Shown: piece after piece, positions 35,999 through 44,921 of the stretch
Layout: each line of letters opens with the position of its first letter
How positions within the stretch are numbered: the first letter of the stretch is position 1
NCBI RefSeq assembly: GCF_015291625.1
Contig: NZ_CP030047.1
Coordinates: forward strand, 8,984,501 to 9,048,500
Length of the DNA stretch: 64,000 nucleotides
Reading direction: 5' to 3'
DNA from: Bradyrhizobium sp. CCBAU 53421
Lineage (GTDB): Bacteria > Pseudomonadota > Alphaproteobacteria > Rhizobiales > Xanthobacteraceae
The notes under the pieces: model-generated
Told to the model about the DNA's origin: nothing
Databases searched by the model: none
Seen by the model: only the letters and a program-made list of their open reading frames with translations
Program-made: the position numbers and the translations under genes

Positions 35999-38266
35999 AT
36001 GCCGAGTCCCAAGATCATCATCCTGTCCGATGGCACCGGCAATGCCGCTTCCAGCGTCTGGCGCACCAATGTCTGGCGGATATTCCAGTCGCTCGATTTG
36101 CAGGGCAATACGCAGGCCGCCAAGTATGATGACGGTGTCGGCACCTCGAAATTCGTTCCGCTGGCGCTGCTCGGCGGCGCCTTCGGCTACGGCCTCAAGC
36201 GCAACATCCTCGACGCCTACAAGTTCATCTGCCGCAACTACGACCACCACAACGATTCGCAGATCTACCTGTTCGGGTTCAGCCGCGGCGCCTTCACCGT
36301 GCGCACGCTCGCCGCACTCGCCCTCGATCAGGGCCTGATCGTCGCCGACACCGAAGCCGAGCTGCACGACGGCGCGGTGAAGGCCGATCGCGCCTACCGG
36401 GCCGCTGGCTATCACTCGATCTGGCGCATCGAGGTGCTGTTCCGCGCGCTGCGCGACTACATCCTCGTGCCGGTGCTGGACCGCGTCAAAGGCAACAAGC
36501 CCTATGCCGCGATCACCAGGAAGCCGGTGCCATCGATCGAGTTCATCGGCATCTGGGACACCGTCGCAGCCTATGGCCTGCCGATCGACGAGATGACGCG
36601 CGGCATCTCGAACTGGGTGTGGCCGCTGGAGCTGCCGAACCGGATTCTCAGCCCGAAGGTCAAGTGCGCGCGGCACGCGCTGGCGCTCGACGATGAGCGC
36701 ACGACCTTCCATCCGGTGCTCTGGACCGAGCAGCAGCCGGGACGGCCCGCGCCGGCCGTGCCGACAACCATCGATGGCGAGCGCCTCGTCCAGGTGTGGT
36801 TCGTCGGCATGCATGCCAATGTCGGCGGCGGCTATCCGGACGACGCCGTCGCGTTCGTGCCGCTGGCCTGGCTGGTCGATGAAGCCGTCAAGCGCGGCCT
36901 CGTGTTCAAGAGCGCGCCGATCGCCGATCCCGATGCGATCAAGGCGATCAAGTCCTCGGAGGACAAGGACGGCCGCCTCTACGATTCGCGGGCCGGCCTC
37001 GGCTCCTACTATCGGTACGGTCCTCGCAAGGTCGCCGACCTCTGCAACGATCCCTATGCCGGCGTCAGCGTGCCGATGCCGAAGATCCACGAAAGCGTGT
37101 TCGAACGGATCGACAGTGGCGCCAATGCCTACGCCCCGATCGGGCTGCCGCCGAACTATGTGGTGGTCTCCCGCAGCGGCCAGGTCACCCCGCTGGGCTC
37201 CACGATGTTCGAGACGCCCACCGGCGCGCCGGCACGCTATGCCGCGCAGGAGAAGCTGTGGAATTTCGTCTGGATGCGGCGGATCGCCTACTTCGCTACG
37301 CTGGCGGCGTCGCTGCATCTGGCCGCGTTCTGGCTGTTCCACAACCAGCACAGGGAGCACGAGTTCAGCTCCTGGGTCAGGATGATCTCGGAGCTGGTGC
37401 GCTTCGTCGAATCCTTCCTGCCTGCTTCGTTTCATTGGTGGACCGATTGGTACGCCGGCAACCCGGAATGGTTCGCCGGCGGCATCATCGCCGTTTTCGT
37501 GCTGATGGCGGTGGGCAATTGGCTCAGCGCAACGATCAGCGACCGGATGCGGATCATCTGGCGTGACCGCGCGAACCCGACGGCGCTGTCCGGGTTCATG
37601 CACGATGCGATCTATCGCTTCCGCACCAGCACGATCTATCAATGGATCCTCAATGTCGGGAAGCGGCATGTCGTTCCGTTTGCACTGACCGCCTTGCTGG
37701 TTTGGTTCGGCGCGACGCTGCTGAGCCATGTCCTGTTCAATGCCGCGGACTCGATGGGCGCGTTCTGCAAGGGGACCGCGCCCGACAAGCTCGTCGCCGT
37801 CGACAAGGGCATCGCGCAGGATGCGGCTGAGTTCGACACCGGCGCGATCTGCGCGCCGACCGGCCTCAAGGTCCGCACCGGGTTCAGTTACGAGATCGCA
37901 ATCACGATGTCGGAGCCGTGGGAGGACGCCGGCCGCGCGGTGACGCCGATCGGTTACCGGACCTCGACCATCGAGGGCGCGAAACGCTGGCGTGGATACG
38001 CCACGATCTTCCTGCGGCGCATCCTGTTCCGGCCGTGGTTCAGGCTGATCGCGCGGGTCGGCGAAACCGGCGTCGACGAATATTTCCTCGATCCCTTTGC
38101 GGCGCCGAACACCGATCCGCAGGTCTACAAGGCAACGTTCACCGCCGATCGCAGCGGCGAGGTCTTCCTCTACGTCAACCAGGCCGTCATCGGCCTCCCC
38201 TGGATCTGCAAATGGTTCTACGGCGATCACAAGGGCAAGGCGAAGGTCACGGTGAAATTGCTCTAG
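35999..38266 (+). CDS. DUF2235 alpha/beta-hydrolase with membrane segments
   Basis: 755 residues. The N-terminal DUF2235 domain (about 5-400) has the opening IIILSDGTGN and the nucleophile elbow GFSRGA (93-98, Ser95), as in type VI phospholipase effectors of the Tle1 group and in stand-alone hydrolases. Three membrane helices follow (about 425-446, 491-512, 558-580), then a C-terminal beta-rich domain of about 170 residues. No VgrG or PAAR gene is near, so a secretion role is not supported. The next gene encodes a phospholipase-D-like protein in the same direction, 211 bp on. Confidence 0.85.
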   Translation: MPSPKIIILSDGTGNAASSVWRTNVWRIFQSLDLQGNTQAAKYDDGVGTSKFVPLALLGGAFGYGLKRNILDAYKFICRNYDHHNDSQIYLFGFSRGAFTVRTLAALALDQGLIVADTEAELHDGAVKADRAYRAAGYHSIWRIEVLFRALRDYILVPVLDRVKGNKPYAAITRKPVPSIEFIGIWDTVAAYGLPIDEMTRGISNWVWPLELPNRILSPKVKCARHALALDDERTTFHPVLWTEQQPGRPAPAVPTTIDGERLVQVWFVGMHANVGGGYPDDAVAFVPLAWLVDEAVKRGLVFKSAPIADPDAIKAIKSSEDKDGRLYDSRAGLGSYYRYGPRKVADLCNDPYAGVSVPMPKIHESVFERIDSGANAYAPIGLPPNYVVVSRSGQVTPLGSTMFETPTGAPARYAAQEKLWNFVWMRRIAYFATLAASLHLAAFWLFHNQHREHEFSSWVRMISELVRFVESFLPASFHWWTDWYAGNPEWFAGGIIAVFVLMAVGNWLSATISDRMRIIWRDRANPTALSGFMHDAIYRFRTSTIYQWILNVGKRHVVPFALTALLVWFGATLLSHVLFNAADSMGAFCKGTAPDKLVAVDKGIAQDAAEFDTGAICAPTGLKVRTGFSYEIAITMSEPWEDAGRAVTPIGYRTSTIEGAKRWRGYATIFLRRILFRPWFRLIARVGETGVDEYFLDPFAAPNTDPQVYKATFTADRSGEVFLYVNQAVIGLPWICKWFYGDHKGKAKVTVKLL

Positions 38267-38477
38267 GCAGCCGCGTTCGCGGCGGAGCGGTCCGCTCGGC
38301 CTGATCCATCTGTGATCCAGCCGATAGTTTCGGTTGCATTCCTTGTTCCATACTCCTCCTGCTAGACGGGCCGCCGGGCGTCCGGAGCGATCCGACGTGG
38401 CATCCCGGATTCCCCGAGCCCTGACGCGCCAGATTCATATCGACCGGATATCTCATCAGCGATTTGGAGGCATCACC

Positions 38478-40160
38478 ATGATTTCCGCAATTCAGGCGTT
38501 TCCAACCACTGACGGCATCTTCGTGGTGTGGGAGGTCGCGGCCATGATCCCGGACTGCCTCGGCTTTGCGCTCTATCGTCAGCAGCAGGGCAAGAGCGCG
38601 ACCGTGGTCGATACCTGGGTCGGGTTCGAGGACCAGGCGCAGGGTCACAAGCCGGGCGAACATCGGCCGAGCACCGAATGGCCGGTGCAGAAGACGAACT
38701 GGACCGATTTCCTGGCGCCGGTCGACGCGCCGGTCCGCTATGGCGTGGTCCCGGTTCTCAAGGACGGCGCCACCAAGGTGAAGCCCGCATACGGTGCGCC
38801 AGCGACATGGACTGAATACGTCTCGGCCATGCCGTCGGGCCCGCTCAAGCCATGGTTCAACCGCGGCACGATCTCGGCGCAATGGCTGTCGCGCGCGATC
38901 GGCAAGGACAAGAAGCCGGCGCAGTCTCTGGAGAAGGCGATCTCGACCAAGGGCAACAAGATTCGCGACTTCCTCAAGGGGCAGCTCGGCGCCCGCCTGC
39001 TGGCGCTGCTGGCCGACACCAAGAAAAACAAGCGCGACGTCTATCTCGCGCTCTACGAGCTCAACGACCCTGAATTGATCGCCGCGCTGACCGCACTGAA
39101 GGGCAAGGCCCACGTCGTGCTCGGCAACAGCACCGGCAAATCCGACGCCACGGCAAAGGACACCGAGAAGAACGCCGGCGTGCTGAAGAAGGCAGGCGTC
39201 GACATCGTCCGCCGCAAGATCGCGCCGAGCCGCTACGCCCACAACAAGTTCGCGGTGTTCTGCGACGGCGCCAAGACACCGAAAGTGGTCTGGACCGGCA
39301 GCACCAACTGGACCCGCACCGGACTGTGCACCCAGAACAACAACGGGCTCGAGATCACCGACGACAAGCTCGCTGCGGCCTATCACGAGCACTGGAAGGC
39401 GATCTACGCCGACGGCAGCAAGTCGCCGAAGGCGCTGGCGGTGGCCGGCGATCACGAATGGCCGTTCACGATCGGCAAGTCGAATGTCAGCGTCTGGTTC
39501 ACGCCGACCACCAGGAGCGGCGACCTCAAGGAAGCCACCAAGATGATCGAGGACGCCGAGCACGGCGCGGCATGCCTGATGCTCAATCCCGGCAACAAGG
39601 GCCTGCTCGGCCCGATCCTGGAGAAGGCCCAGGACAAGAAGCTCTATGTGCGCGGGGTGCTGAACAATTTTCCGGCGCAGGGCAAGGACAGTCCGAAGGA
39701 TCAGTTGCGGCTGCTGGCCGGGAGCGGCCAGCAGCAGGTCTTCAAGGGCAAGCAGATTGCCGATGTGATCCGGCCCGCCGGCATCGACAAGACCGCCGAC
39801 TGGTGGGAGCACGAGATCAAGAACACCGGAAAATTCATGATCGCGGTGCACAGCAAGGTGATCGTGCTGGATCCGGCCGGCAAGAACCCGGTGGTCATGA
39901 CCGGCTCGCACAATTTCTCCGACCGCGCCAGCACCAAGAACGACGACAACCTCGTCATCATCAGAGGCGATTCGCAGCTGGCGCTGACCTACGCCGCGCG
40001 CATCGTCAGCATCTACGGGCAATACCGCTGGCAGGCCTGGCGCAATACGCCAGAGGGCCAGAAGGACAAAGGCCTAAAGCGCAGCGATGCCTGGTTGAGC
40101 AACCGCATCGGCAAGGGCTGGGCGGAGATCGAGACGCGGTTCTGGCTCGGCACCGCCTGA
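38478..40160 (+). CDS. phospholipase-D-like protein with two HxK motifs
   Basis: 560 residues from ATG 38478 with a GGAGG ribosome site; the frame extends upstream without one. Two catalytic halves are visible: HNKFAVF at 255 followed by TGSTNWT, and HSKVIVL at 458 followed by TGSHNFSDRAS. These match the HxKxxxx/GSxN pattern of the PLD superfamily, which cuts phosphodiester bonds in lipids or nucleic acids. No signal peptide is seen, so it may be cytoplasmic, and a nuclease is possible. The N-terminal 150 residues form a separate domain with beta-sandwich-like sequence. Confidence 0.85.
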   Translation: MISAIQAFPTTDGIFVVWEVAAMIPDCLGFALYRQQQGKSATVVDTWVGFEDQAQGHKPGEHRPSTEWPVQKTNWTDFLAPVDAPVRYGVVPVLKDGATKVKPAYGAPATWTEYVSAMPSGPLKPWFNRGTISAQWLSRAIGKDKKPAQSLEKAISTKGNKIRDFLKGQLGARLLALLADTKKNKRDVYLALYELNDPELIAALTALKGKAHVVLGNSTGKSDATAKDTEKNAGVLKKAGVDIVRRKIAPSRYAHNKFAVFCDGAKTPKVVWTGSTNWTRTGLCTQNNNGLEITDDKLAAAYHEHWKAIYADGSKSPKALAVAGDHEWPFTIGKSNVSVWFTPTTRSGDLKEATKMIEDAEHGAACLMLNPGNKGLLGPILEKAQDKKLYVRGVLNNFPAQGKDSPKDQLRLLAGSGQQQVFKGKQIADVIRPAGIDKTADWWEHEIKNTGKFMIAVHSKVIVLDPAGKNPVVMTGSHNFSDRASTKNDDNLVIIRGDSQLALTYAARIVSIYGQYRWQAWRNTPEGQKDKGLKRSDAWLSNRIGKGWAEIETRFWLGTA

Positions 40161-40186
40161 CGCGGGCGACCGTCATGACATGAAAA

Positions 40187-40208
40187 GGGGCAGCGTTGCC
40201 GCTGCCCC
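40187..40208. terminator. hairpin between convergent genes
   Basis: Stem GGGGCAGCG/CGCTGCCCC with loop TTGC. On the minus strand it is followed by TTTTCA, so it mainly ends the flavin oxidoreductase transcript. It is also 27 bp past the phospholipase-D-like stop. Confidence 0.7.
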
Positions 40209-40223
40209 GCGCTCTCTCTCAAG

Positions 40224-41324
40224 TTACGCCGCGCGTCCGACCGAGGCGTCGAGATGCTTCAGCTTCGGCAAGACCTCCTGCTTCAGCAGCCGCAGCGAAT
40301 TGTGCCAGGCTTCGGGCTTGTGCTTGTAGTCGAAGCCGAACACCAGGAGCACGCCGAAGCCGCCGACCTCCTGATAGATCTTCTCGATCTTCTCGGTGAC
40401 GGTCGCGGGCGAGCCGACGATCCAGTTGTTGCGGGCGCAATACTCCACCGTGACGTCGCTGTCGGGCACGTCGGGCGAGGCCTTCAGATAATCCTTGAAA
40501 CCAAAGTGGCCGAGCAGCGGCAGGAAATACTCGCCCATCATCCGGCCCATCATGTCGCCGGTCGAGAGCCTCCATGCCTCCGCATCGGTGTCGGCGACGA
40601 AGACCTCGCGCACCATCCGCCAGTCCTTGCGGCTCGGCTTGCGGCCGGTCTTGGCGGCGCCGGCTTCCACCGAGTCCCAATGGCTGCCGACATAGGCCGG
40701 GTTGAGGTTGAGGCTCATCGGGATGAAGCCGCGCTCCCCGGCGAGCTTGAGCGTGTCGGAATTCTTCGACAGGCCGGCGACGCCGATCGGCGGATGCGGC
40801 GCTTGCTGCGGCTTGATGTGGGGTTTCAGGAAATCGAACATCGTGTCCGGCTTGGTCACGGTCCAGAACTTGCCCTTGTGGGTCCACGGAGCCGGCTCGG
40901 TCCACATCTTCAGGATGATCTCGAGCGCCTCGCGGGTCATGTCGCGGTTCTGGCCCGACATGCCATCGACATTGAACATCGCCCAGTCGCTCGGCAGGCC
41001 GGAGGCGGCGACGCCGAAGTTCAAGCGCCCGTTCGAGAGGTGATCGAGCATCGCGACGCGGTTCGCGAGTTCAGCCGGATGATGATACGGCAGCAGGAAG
41101 CCGCCGGGGCCGATGCGGATGTTCTTGGTCTGCAGCAGCGCCTGCGCGATCAACAGATCCGGCGACGGATGCGGCTCCCAGGGCGCGGTGTGGTGCTCGC
41201 CGATCCAGGCTTCCTGGTAGCCGAGCTCGTCAAGCCAGCGCAGCACCTGCAGGTCCCAGTCGTGGCCCTCCTTCAATCCGCACTCCGGCGGATGCGACGG
41301 CATCGCGAAGTATCCGAGTTCCAT
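40224..41324 (-). CDS. luciferase-like (LLM class) flavin-dependent monooxygenase
   Basis: 366 residues with the TIM-barrel bacterial-luciferase fold: EAWIGEHHTAPWEPHPSPDLL near the N-terminus, LLPYHHPAELANRVAMLDHLSNGRLNFGV and a C-terminal GSPATVTEKIEKIY. These enzymes use FMNH2 and oxygen on alkanes, sulfonates, nitrilotriacetate or similar compounds. I start at ATG 41324, where a GAGGAAA ribosome site lies; an upstream ATG adds 30 unrelated residues. The substrate is unknown, and the neighbours (FAD monooxygenase, ene-reductase) suggest a small oxidation cluster. Confidence 0.88.
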   Translation of the reverse strand: MELGYFAMPSHPPECGLKEGHDWDLQVLRWLDELGYQEAWIGEHHTAPWEPHPSPDLLIAQALLQTKNIRIGPGGFLLPYHHPAELANRVAMLDHLSNGRLNFGVAASGLPSDWAMFNVDGMSGQNRDMTREALEIILKMWTEPAPWTHKGKFWTVTKPDTMFDFLKPHIKPQQAPHPPIGVAGLSKNSDTLKLAGERGFIPMSLNLNPAYVGSHWDSVEAGAAKTGRKPSRKDWRMVREVFVADTDAEAWRLSTGDMMGRMMGEYFLPLLGHFGFKDYLKASPDVPDSDVTVEYCARNNWIVGSPATVTEKIEKIYQEVGGFGVLLVFGFDYKHKPEAWHNSLRLLKQEVLPKLKHLDASVGRAA

Positions 41325-41430
41325 GGGTTTCCTCTCTTTGTTCGATGCGTGTCTTCCGCACGCGCGCGCAAGAGTAGCTGCGCCGGCCACGGCAGAACAA
41401 TGGCCTTGTCGCATACGGCCCGGCCGGGAT

Positions 41431-42069
41431 TTACGCGTAAGGCGTCCCCTTCAGCATGATCGCGATACCCGAAAAGCTGCGCTCCATGACCTGCACGAAG
41501 GCCTCGCGGGTCGAGGCCGCCGATCGGCGGGCCTTGTGCTCGCGAAGCCCTTCTGCGTAGGCGACGGTCACGGCCGTGACCACCATCGACGCGGCGAGCC
41601 GGGCGTCGGCATCGGCGAGCGGCCGCCTGATGGCTCCCGCCAGCACGGTTGCGAGATCTTCGATCAACTCGTCCCGCATCTCACGCGCCCGCGCCGAGAG
41701 CGCCGGGCTGTCGGCGACGGTGCGCCAGAATTTTGCCGTTGCATCGGTGAATTTCGCGAACGGATGCGCGCGATCCACGAGGCTCTGCACCAGCCTGCGC
41801 AGCGTCATCAGCGGCGCTTCGCCCGCCGGTCGCTCGGCGAAGGCGGCCCGCAGCATCTGGCGGCTTTCCTCCTCGCGGTCGAAGAACAGATCTTCCTTGC
41901 GCGGGAAGTAATTGAACACCGTCATCCGGGAGACCTCGGCGGCCTCGGCAATCTCGGCCACCGAAACATTGTCGAAGCCGCGCGCCAGGAACAACTCGGT
42001 GGCGACATCCGAGATCGCCTGGCGTGTCGCCTCCTTCTTCCGCTCCCGTAGTCCGCCCTGATTTGACAT
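41431..42069 (-). CDS. TetR-family transcription regulator of the divergent monooxygenase
   Basis: 212 residues with an N-terminal helix-turn-helix (about 30-50, VSVAEIAEAAEVSRMTVFNYF) followed by PRKEDLFFDREEE and a helical ligand domain. It is divergent from the FAD monooxygenase across a 53-bp gap that contains an inverted repeat (42074-42113). The classical arrangement implies repression of both genes, released by the monooxygenase substrate or a related compound. Confidence 0.9.
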   Translation of the reverse strand: MSNQGGLRERKKEATRQAISDVATELFLARGFDNVSVAEIAEAAEVSRMTVFNYFPRKEDLFFDREEESRQMLRAAFAERPAGEAPLMTLRRLVQSLVDRAHPFAKFTDATAKFWRTVADSPALSARAREMRDELIEDLATVLAGAIRRPLADADARLAASMVVTAVTVAYAEGLREHKARRSAASTREAFVQVMERSFSGIAIMLKGTPYA

Positions 42070-42073
42070 GTAG

Positions 42074-42113
42074 AAATTTGTACCATATTAAATATTATAC
42101 CGAGTACAAATTT
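42074..42113. promoter_or_regulatory. TetR-type operator in divergent gap
   Basis: Arms AAATTTGTAC (42074-42083) and GTACAAATTT (42104-42113) are exact reverse complements separated by 20 bp of AT-rich sequence. It fills most of the gap between the two start codons, so binding would block both promoters. Confidence 0.75.
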
Positions 42114-42122
42114 GGTGAGAGC

Positions 42123-43634
42123 GTGACGCGTATCCGAACGGATGTGGTGGTGGTCGGTGCCGGACCGACCGGACTGCTGCTGGCGATCGAACTGACCCTG
42201 GGGGGCGCCGACGTGATCGTGATCGAGCGGCTGGCGGAGCCGGACCAGACCATCAAGGCCGGCGCGATCGGCGCCCTCGCGGGCGAAGCGCTGGAGCGCC
42301 GCGGCCTTGCCGACGCCATGGATGCGGTCGAACGCACCATGGCGGAGGGCATGTCCAGGCTCATGAAGACCGCGGACGCCTCGGCCGAACTGCCGTTCAA
42401 GAAATTCGGCGGTCACTTCTCCGGCATCTTCGGGATCGACCAGACGCGTCAGCGCGAGCCGCATCGGCGGCTGCGCGGCGTGAACCAGCAAGCGCTGGAG
42501 AAAATGCTCGGCGAGCGCGCCGAGGCACTCGGCATCGAGATCAGGCGCGGCTGCGAACTGATCGATTTCGAGGATACCGGAGACGGCGTCCTGGCGAGAG
42601 CTGGGGGCGCGTCCGGCGATGTCGAACTGCACGCCGCATATCTTGTCGGATGCGACGGCGGACGCAGCGCCGTGCGCAAGCGCGCAGGCTTCGACTTCCC
42701 GGGCACCGAACCGACGCTCACCGGACACCAAGCCATCGTCGACCTCGATCATCCGGATCGTCTTCTCCCGGTCGGCTGGCGGCGGACGCCGGTCGGCATG
42801 ATGGCCTATGGACCGATTCCCGGCCGGGTGTTCATGGCCGAGTTCGACGGACCGCCGGCCGATCGCAGCGCCCCGGTGACGCGCGAGGAGATCGAGACCA
42901 CGCTGCGCCGGATCAGCGGCGCCGACATTCGCGTCACCGCCGTCAAGACCGCGACGCGCTTCACCGACAATGCGCGGCAGGCCGACAGCTATCGCAGAGG
43001 CCGGGTACTGCTGGCAGGCGACGCCGCGCATGTGCATTCGCCGTTTGGCGGACAGGGCCTCAATCTCGGCCTGCTCGATGCGGTCAATCTCGGCTGGAAG
43101 CTTGCGGCGGTGGTCTGCGACCGCATGCCGGAGAGCCTGCTCGACAGCTACACAGAGGAACGACATCCGATCGCGGCAAAAGTGCTCGCCAACACCCGCG
43201 CCCAGGTCGCGCTGATGCGGCCCGATGTCATGACGGACGCCCTGCGCGACATCGTCGCCGACCTGATGAGCGGTGACGAAGGCACCCGCTACTTCGGCGA
43301 AATGATCAGCGGCATCAAGATCCGTTACGACCTCGGCAACGATCATCCATCGGTCGGCCGGCTCTCCGGCAATTTCGTGCTCGGCGACGGCGACGCGAAG
43401 ACCACGCTGTACGATCAGATGGAGGACGGCAGGGCCGTGCTGGTCGACGCAACTGATGGAGCTGCGTCAGCGATCGCAGCGCGCTGGGACATGTTCGTGC
43501 GCTGCGTGCCAAGGCGCGACGGCCCGTCGCTGCTGATCCGCCCCGATGCCTGTATCGCCTGGGCGGCGGACGGCGAGGATTTGGCGGGCCTCGACGCCGC
43601 GCTCGCGCGGTGGTTCGGACCCGCCATGCAGTGA
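42123..43634 (+). CDS. FAD-dependent aromatic monooxygenase
   Basis: 503 residues from GTG 42123. Signatures: dinucleotide fold GAGPTGLL (about 12-19), the DG motif VGCDGGRSAVRKRAG (about 177-191) and the GD motif LLAGDAAHVHSPFGGQGLN (about 296-314). This is the class A flavin hydroxylase family (p-hydroxybenzoate, phenol, tetracycline and rifampicin type). It hydroxylates an aromatic or polyketide substrate with NAD(P)H and oxygen. An upstream frame to 42024 would run through the operator and regulator start and is less likely. Substrate is unknown. Confidence 0.9.
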   Translation: MTRIRTDVVVVGAGPTGLLLAIELTLGGADVIVIERLAEPDQTIKAGAIGALAGEALERRGLADAMDAVERTMAEGMSRLMKTADASAELPFKKFGGHFSGIFGIDQTRQREPHRRLRGVNQQALEKMLGERAEALGIEIRRGCELIDFEDTGDGVLARAGGASGDVELHAAYLVGCDGGRSAVRKRAGFDFPGTEPTLTGHQAIVDLDHPDRLLPVGWRRTPVGMMAYGPIPGRVFMAEFDGPPADRSAPVTREEIETTLRRISGADIRVTAVKTATRFTDNARQADSYRRGRVLLAGDAAHVHSPFGGQGLNLGLLDAVNLGWKLAAVVCDRMPESLLDSYTEERHPIAAKVLANTRAQVALMRPDVMTDALRDIVADLMSGDEGTRYFGEMISGIKIRYDLGNDHPSVGRLSGNFVLGDGDAKTTLYDQMEDGRAVLVDATDGAASAIAARWDMFVRCVPRRDGPSLLIRPDACIAWAADGEDLAGLDAALARWFGPAMQ

Positions 43635-43655
43635 CCTCGCAGGCGAGACGCTGCG

Positions 43656-44768
43656 TCAGCGCGTCCCGAACGTGGTCTTGCCGAACAGCATCTTCTGCGT
43701 CGAGGGCTGCGAACGCCAATACTGCGGCGGCGCGCTCACCTCGCCGCCAAGCTCGGCGGCGGCGTGCCAGCCCCAGCGCGGGTCGTAGAGCATGCCGCGG
43801 GCGAGCGCGATCATGTCGGCCTTGCCCGACGTGACGATCTCCTCCGCCTGCTTCGCTTCGGTGATCAGGCCGACCGCCATCGTGGTGACGCCGGTCGCCT
43901 CCTTCACCGCCTGTGCCGCCGGCACCTGGTAGCCCGGACCGAGCGGAATCTTCTGCAACGGCGACACGCCGCCTGAGGAGACGTCCATCCAGTCGACGCC
44001 ACGCTTCTTCAGCTCCTTGGCGAATTCGATGGTCTGCGCGAGATCCCAGGCTCCCTCGACCCAGTCGGTCGCCGACACCCGCATGCCGATCGGCTTGTGA
44101 TCCGGGAATACGGCGCGCACAGCGTCGAACACTTCCAGCGGAAAGCGCATGCGGTTTTCGAGCGAGCCGCCATAGCGGTCGGTCCGCTTGTTGGCGATCG
44201 GCGACAGGAACTGGTGCAGCAGGTAACCGTGCGCGCCGTGCAGCTCGAGCGCGTCGATGCCGAGCCGGTCGGCGCGCCTGGCGGCCGCGACAAAGGCCTC
44301 GCGGATCCGCTTCAGGCCGGCATCATCGAGCGCCAGCGGCGGCGCCTCACCGTCCTTGTGCGGGACAGCCGACGGTCCGACCGTCTGCCAGCCGCCTTCG
44401 GCAATCGGGATCAATTGCCCGCCCTCCCAGGGACGCTGGCTTGAAGCCTTGCGGCCGGCATGGGCAAGCTGCATCGCGACCGCGGCCTTGGAATGCTTGC
44501 GCACCGAGGCCAGGATCGGCTTCAGCGCCGCCTCGTTGGCATCGCCGTAGAGGCCGAGGCAGCCCGGCGTGATCCGCCCGATATCCTCGACATGGGTGGC
44601 CTCAATGCAGAACATCGCGGCGCCCGACAGCGCCAGCATGTTGATGTGCGTGAAGTGCCAATCATTGGCGGAGCCGTCGTCGGCCGAGTATTGGCACATC
44701 GGCGAGACCATGATCCGGTTGGAGAGCTTGAGGCTGCGCAGTTCGATCGGGGAAAACAGGGTGCTCAT
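43656..44768 (-). CDS. Old Yellow Enzyme family NADH:flavin oxidoreductase (YqjM-like)
   Basis: 370-residue TIM barrel. MSTLFSPIELRSLKLSNRI-type opening, Cys25 in SPMCQYSA (the redox-tuning cysteine of the YqjM/thermophilic-like class), HGAHGYLLHQFLSP (substrate-binding histidines about 172-175) and RYGGSLENRMRF. These FMN enzymes reduce activated C=C bonds. It lies tail-to-tail with the FAD monooxygenase, only 21 bp apart. A role in detoxifying electrophiles is likely but unproven. Confidence 0.92.
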   Translation of the reverse strand: MSTLFSPIELRSLKLSNRIMVSPMCQYSADDGSANDWHFTHINMLALSGAAMFCIEATHVEDIGRITPGCLGLYGDANEAALKPILASVRKHSKAAVAMQLAHAGRKASSQRPWEGGQLIPIAEGGWQTVGPSAVPHKDGEAPPLALDDAGLKRIREAFVAAARRADRLGIDALELHGAHGYLLHQFLSPIANKRTDRYGGSLENRMRFPLEVFDAVRAVFPDHKPIGMRVSATDWVEGAWDLAQTIEFAKELKKRGVDWMDVSSGGVSPLQKIPLGPGYQVPAAQAVKEATGVTTMAVGLITEAKQAEEIVTSGKADMIALARGMLYDPRWGWHAAAELGGEVSAPPQYWRSQPSTQKMLFGKTTFGTR

Positions 44769-44921
44769 GCGGGGACATCCAGGATCGGGGAAATGGCCAC
44801 GATAAGATAGAGGCCGCCGCCGCGATCACCAACAGGCAGGAGCAGCGGAGAGGCCTGGACGCAGAGCAGCAATGCAGACACGGCCTCCGCTCACCCTCCC
44901 CTGGAGAGGTGAAGAGAAGCC

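Noticed and set aside
35954..38230. A 758-codon minus-strand frame opposite the DUF2235 gene
   Set aside because: Shadow of the real gene; no domain, signal or ribosome site.
35999..38266. Type VI secretion effector
   Set aside because: No VgrG, PAAR, Hcp or immunity gene nearby; membrane helices in the protein argue for a resident role.
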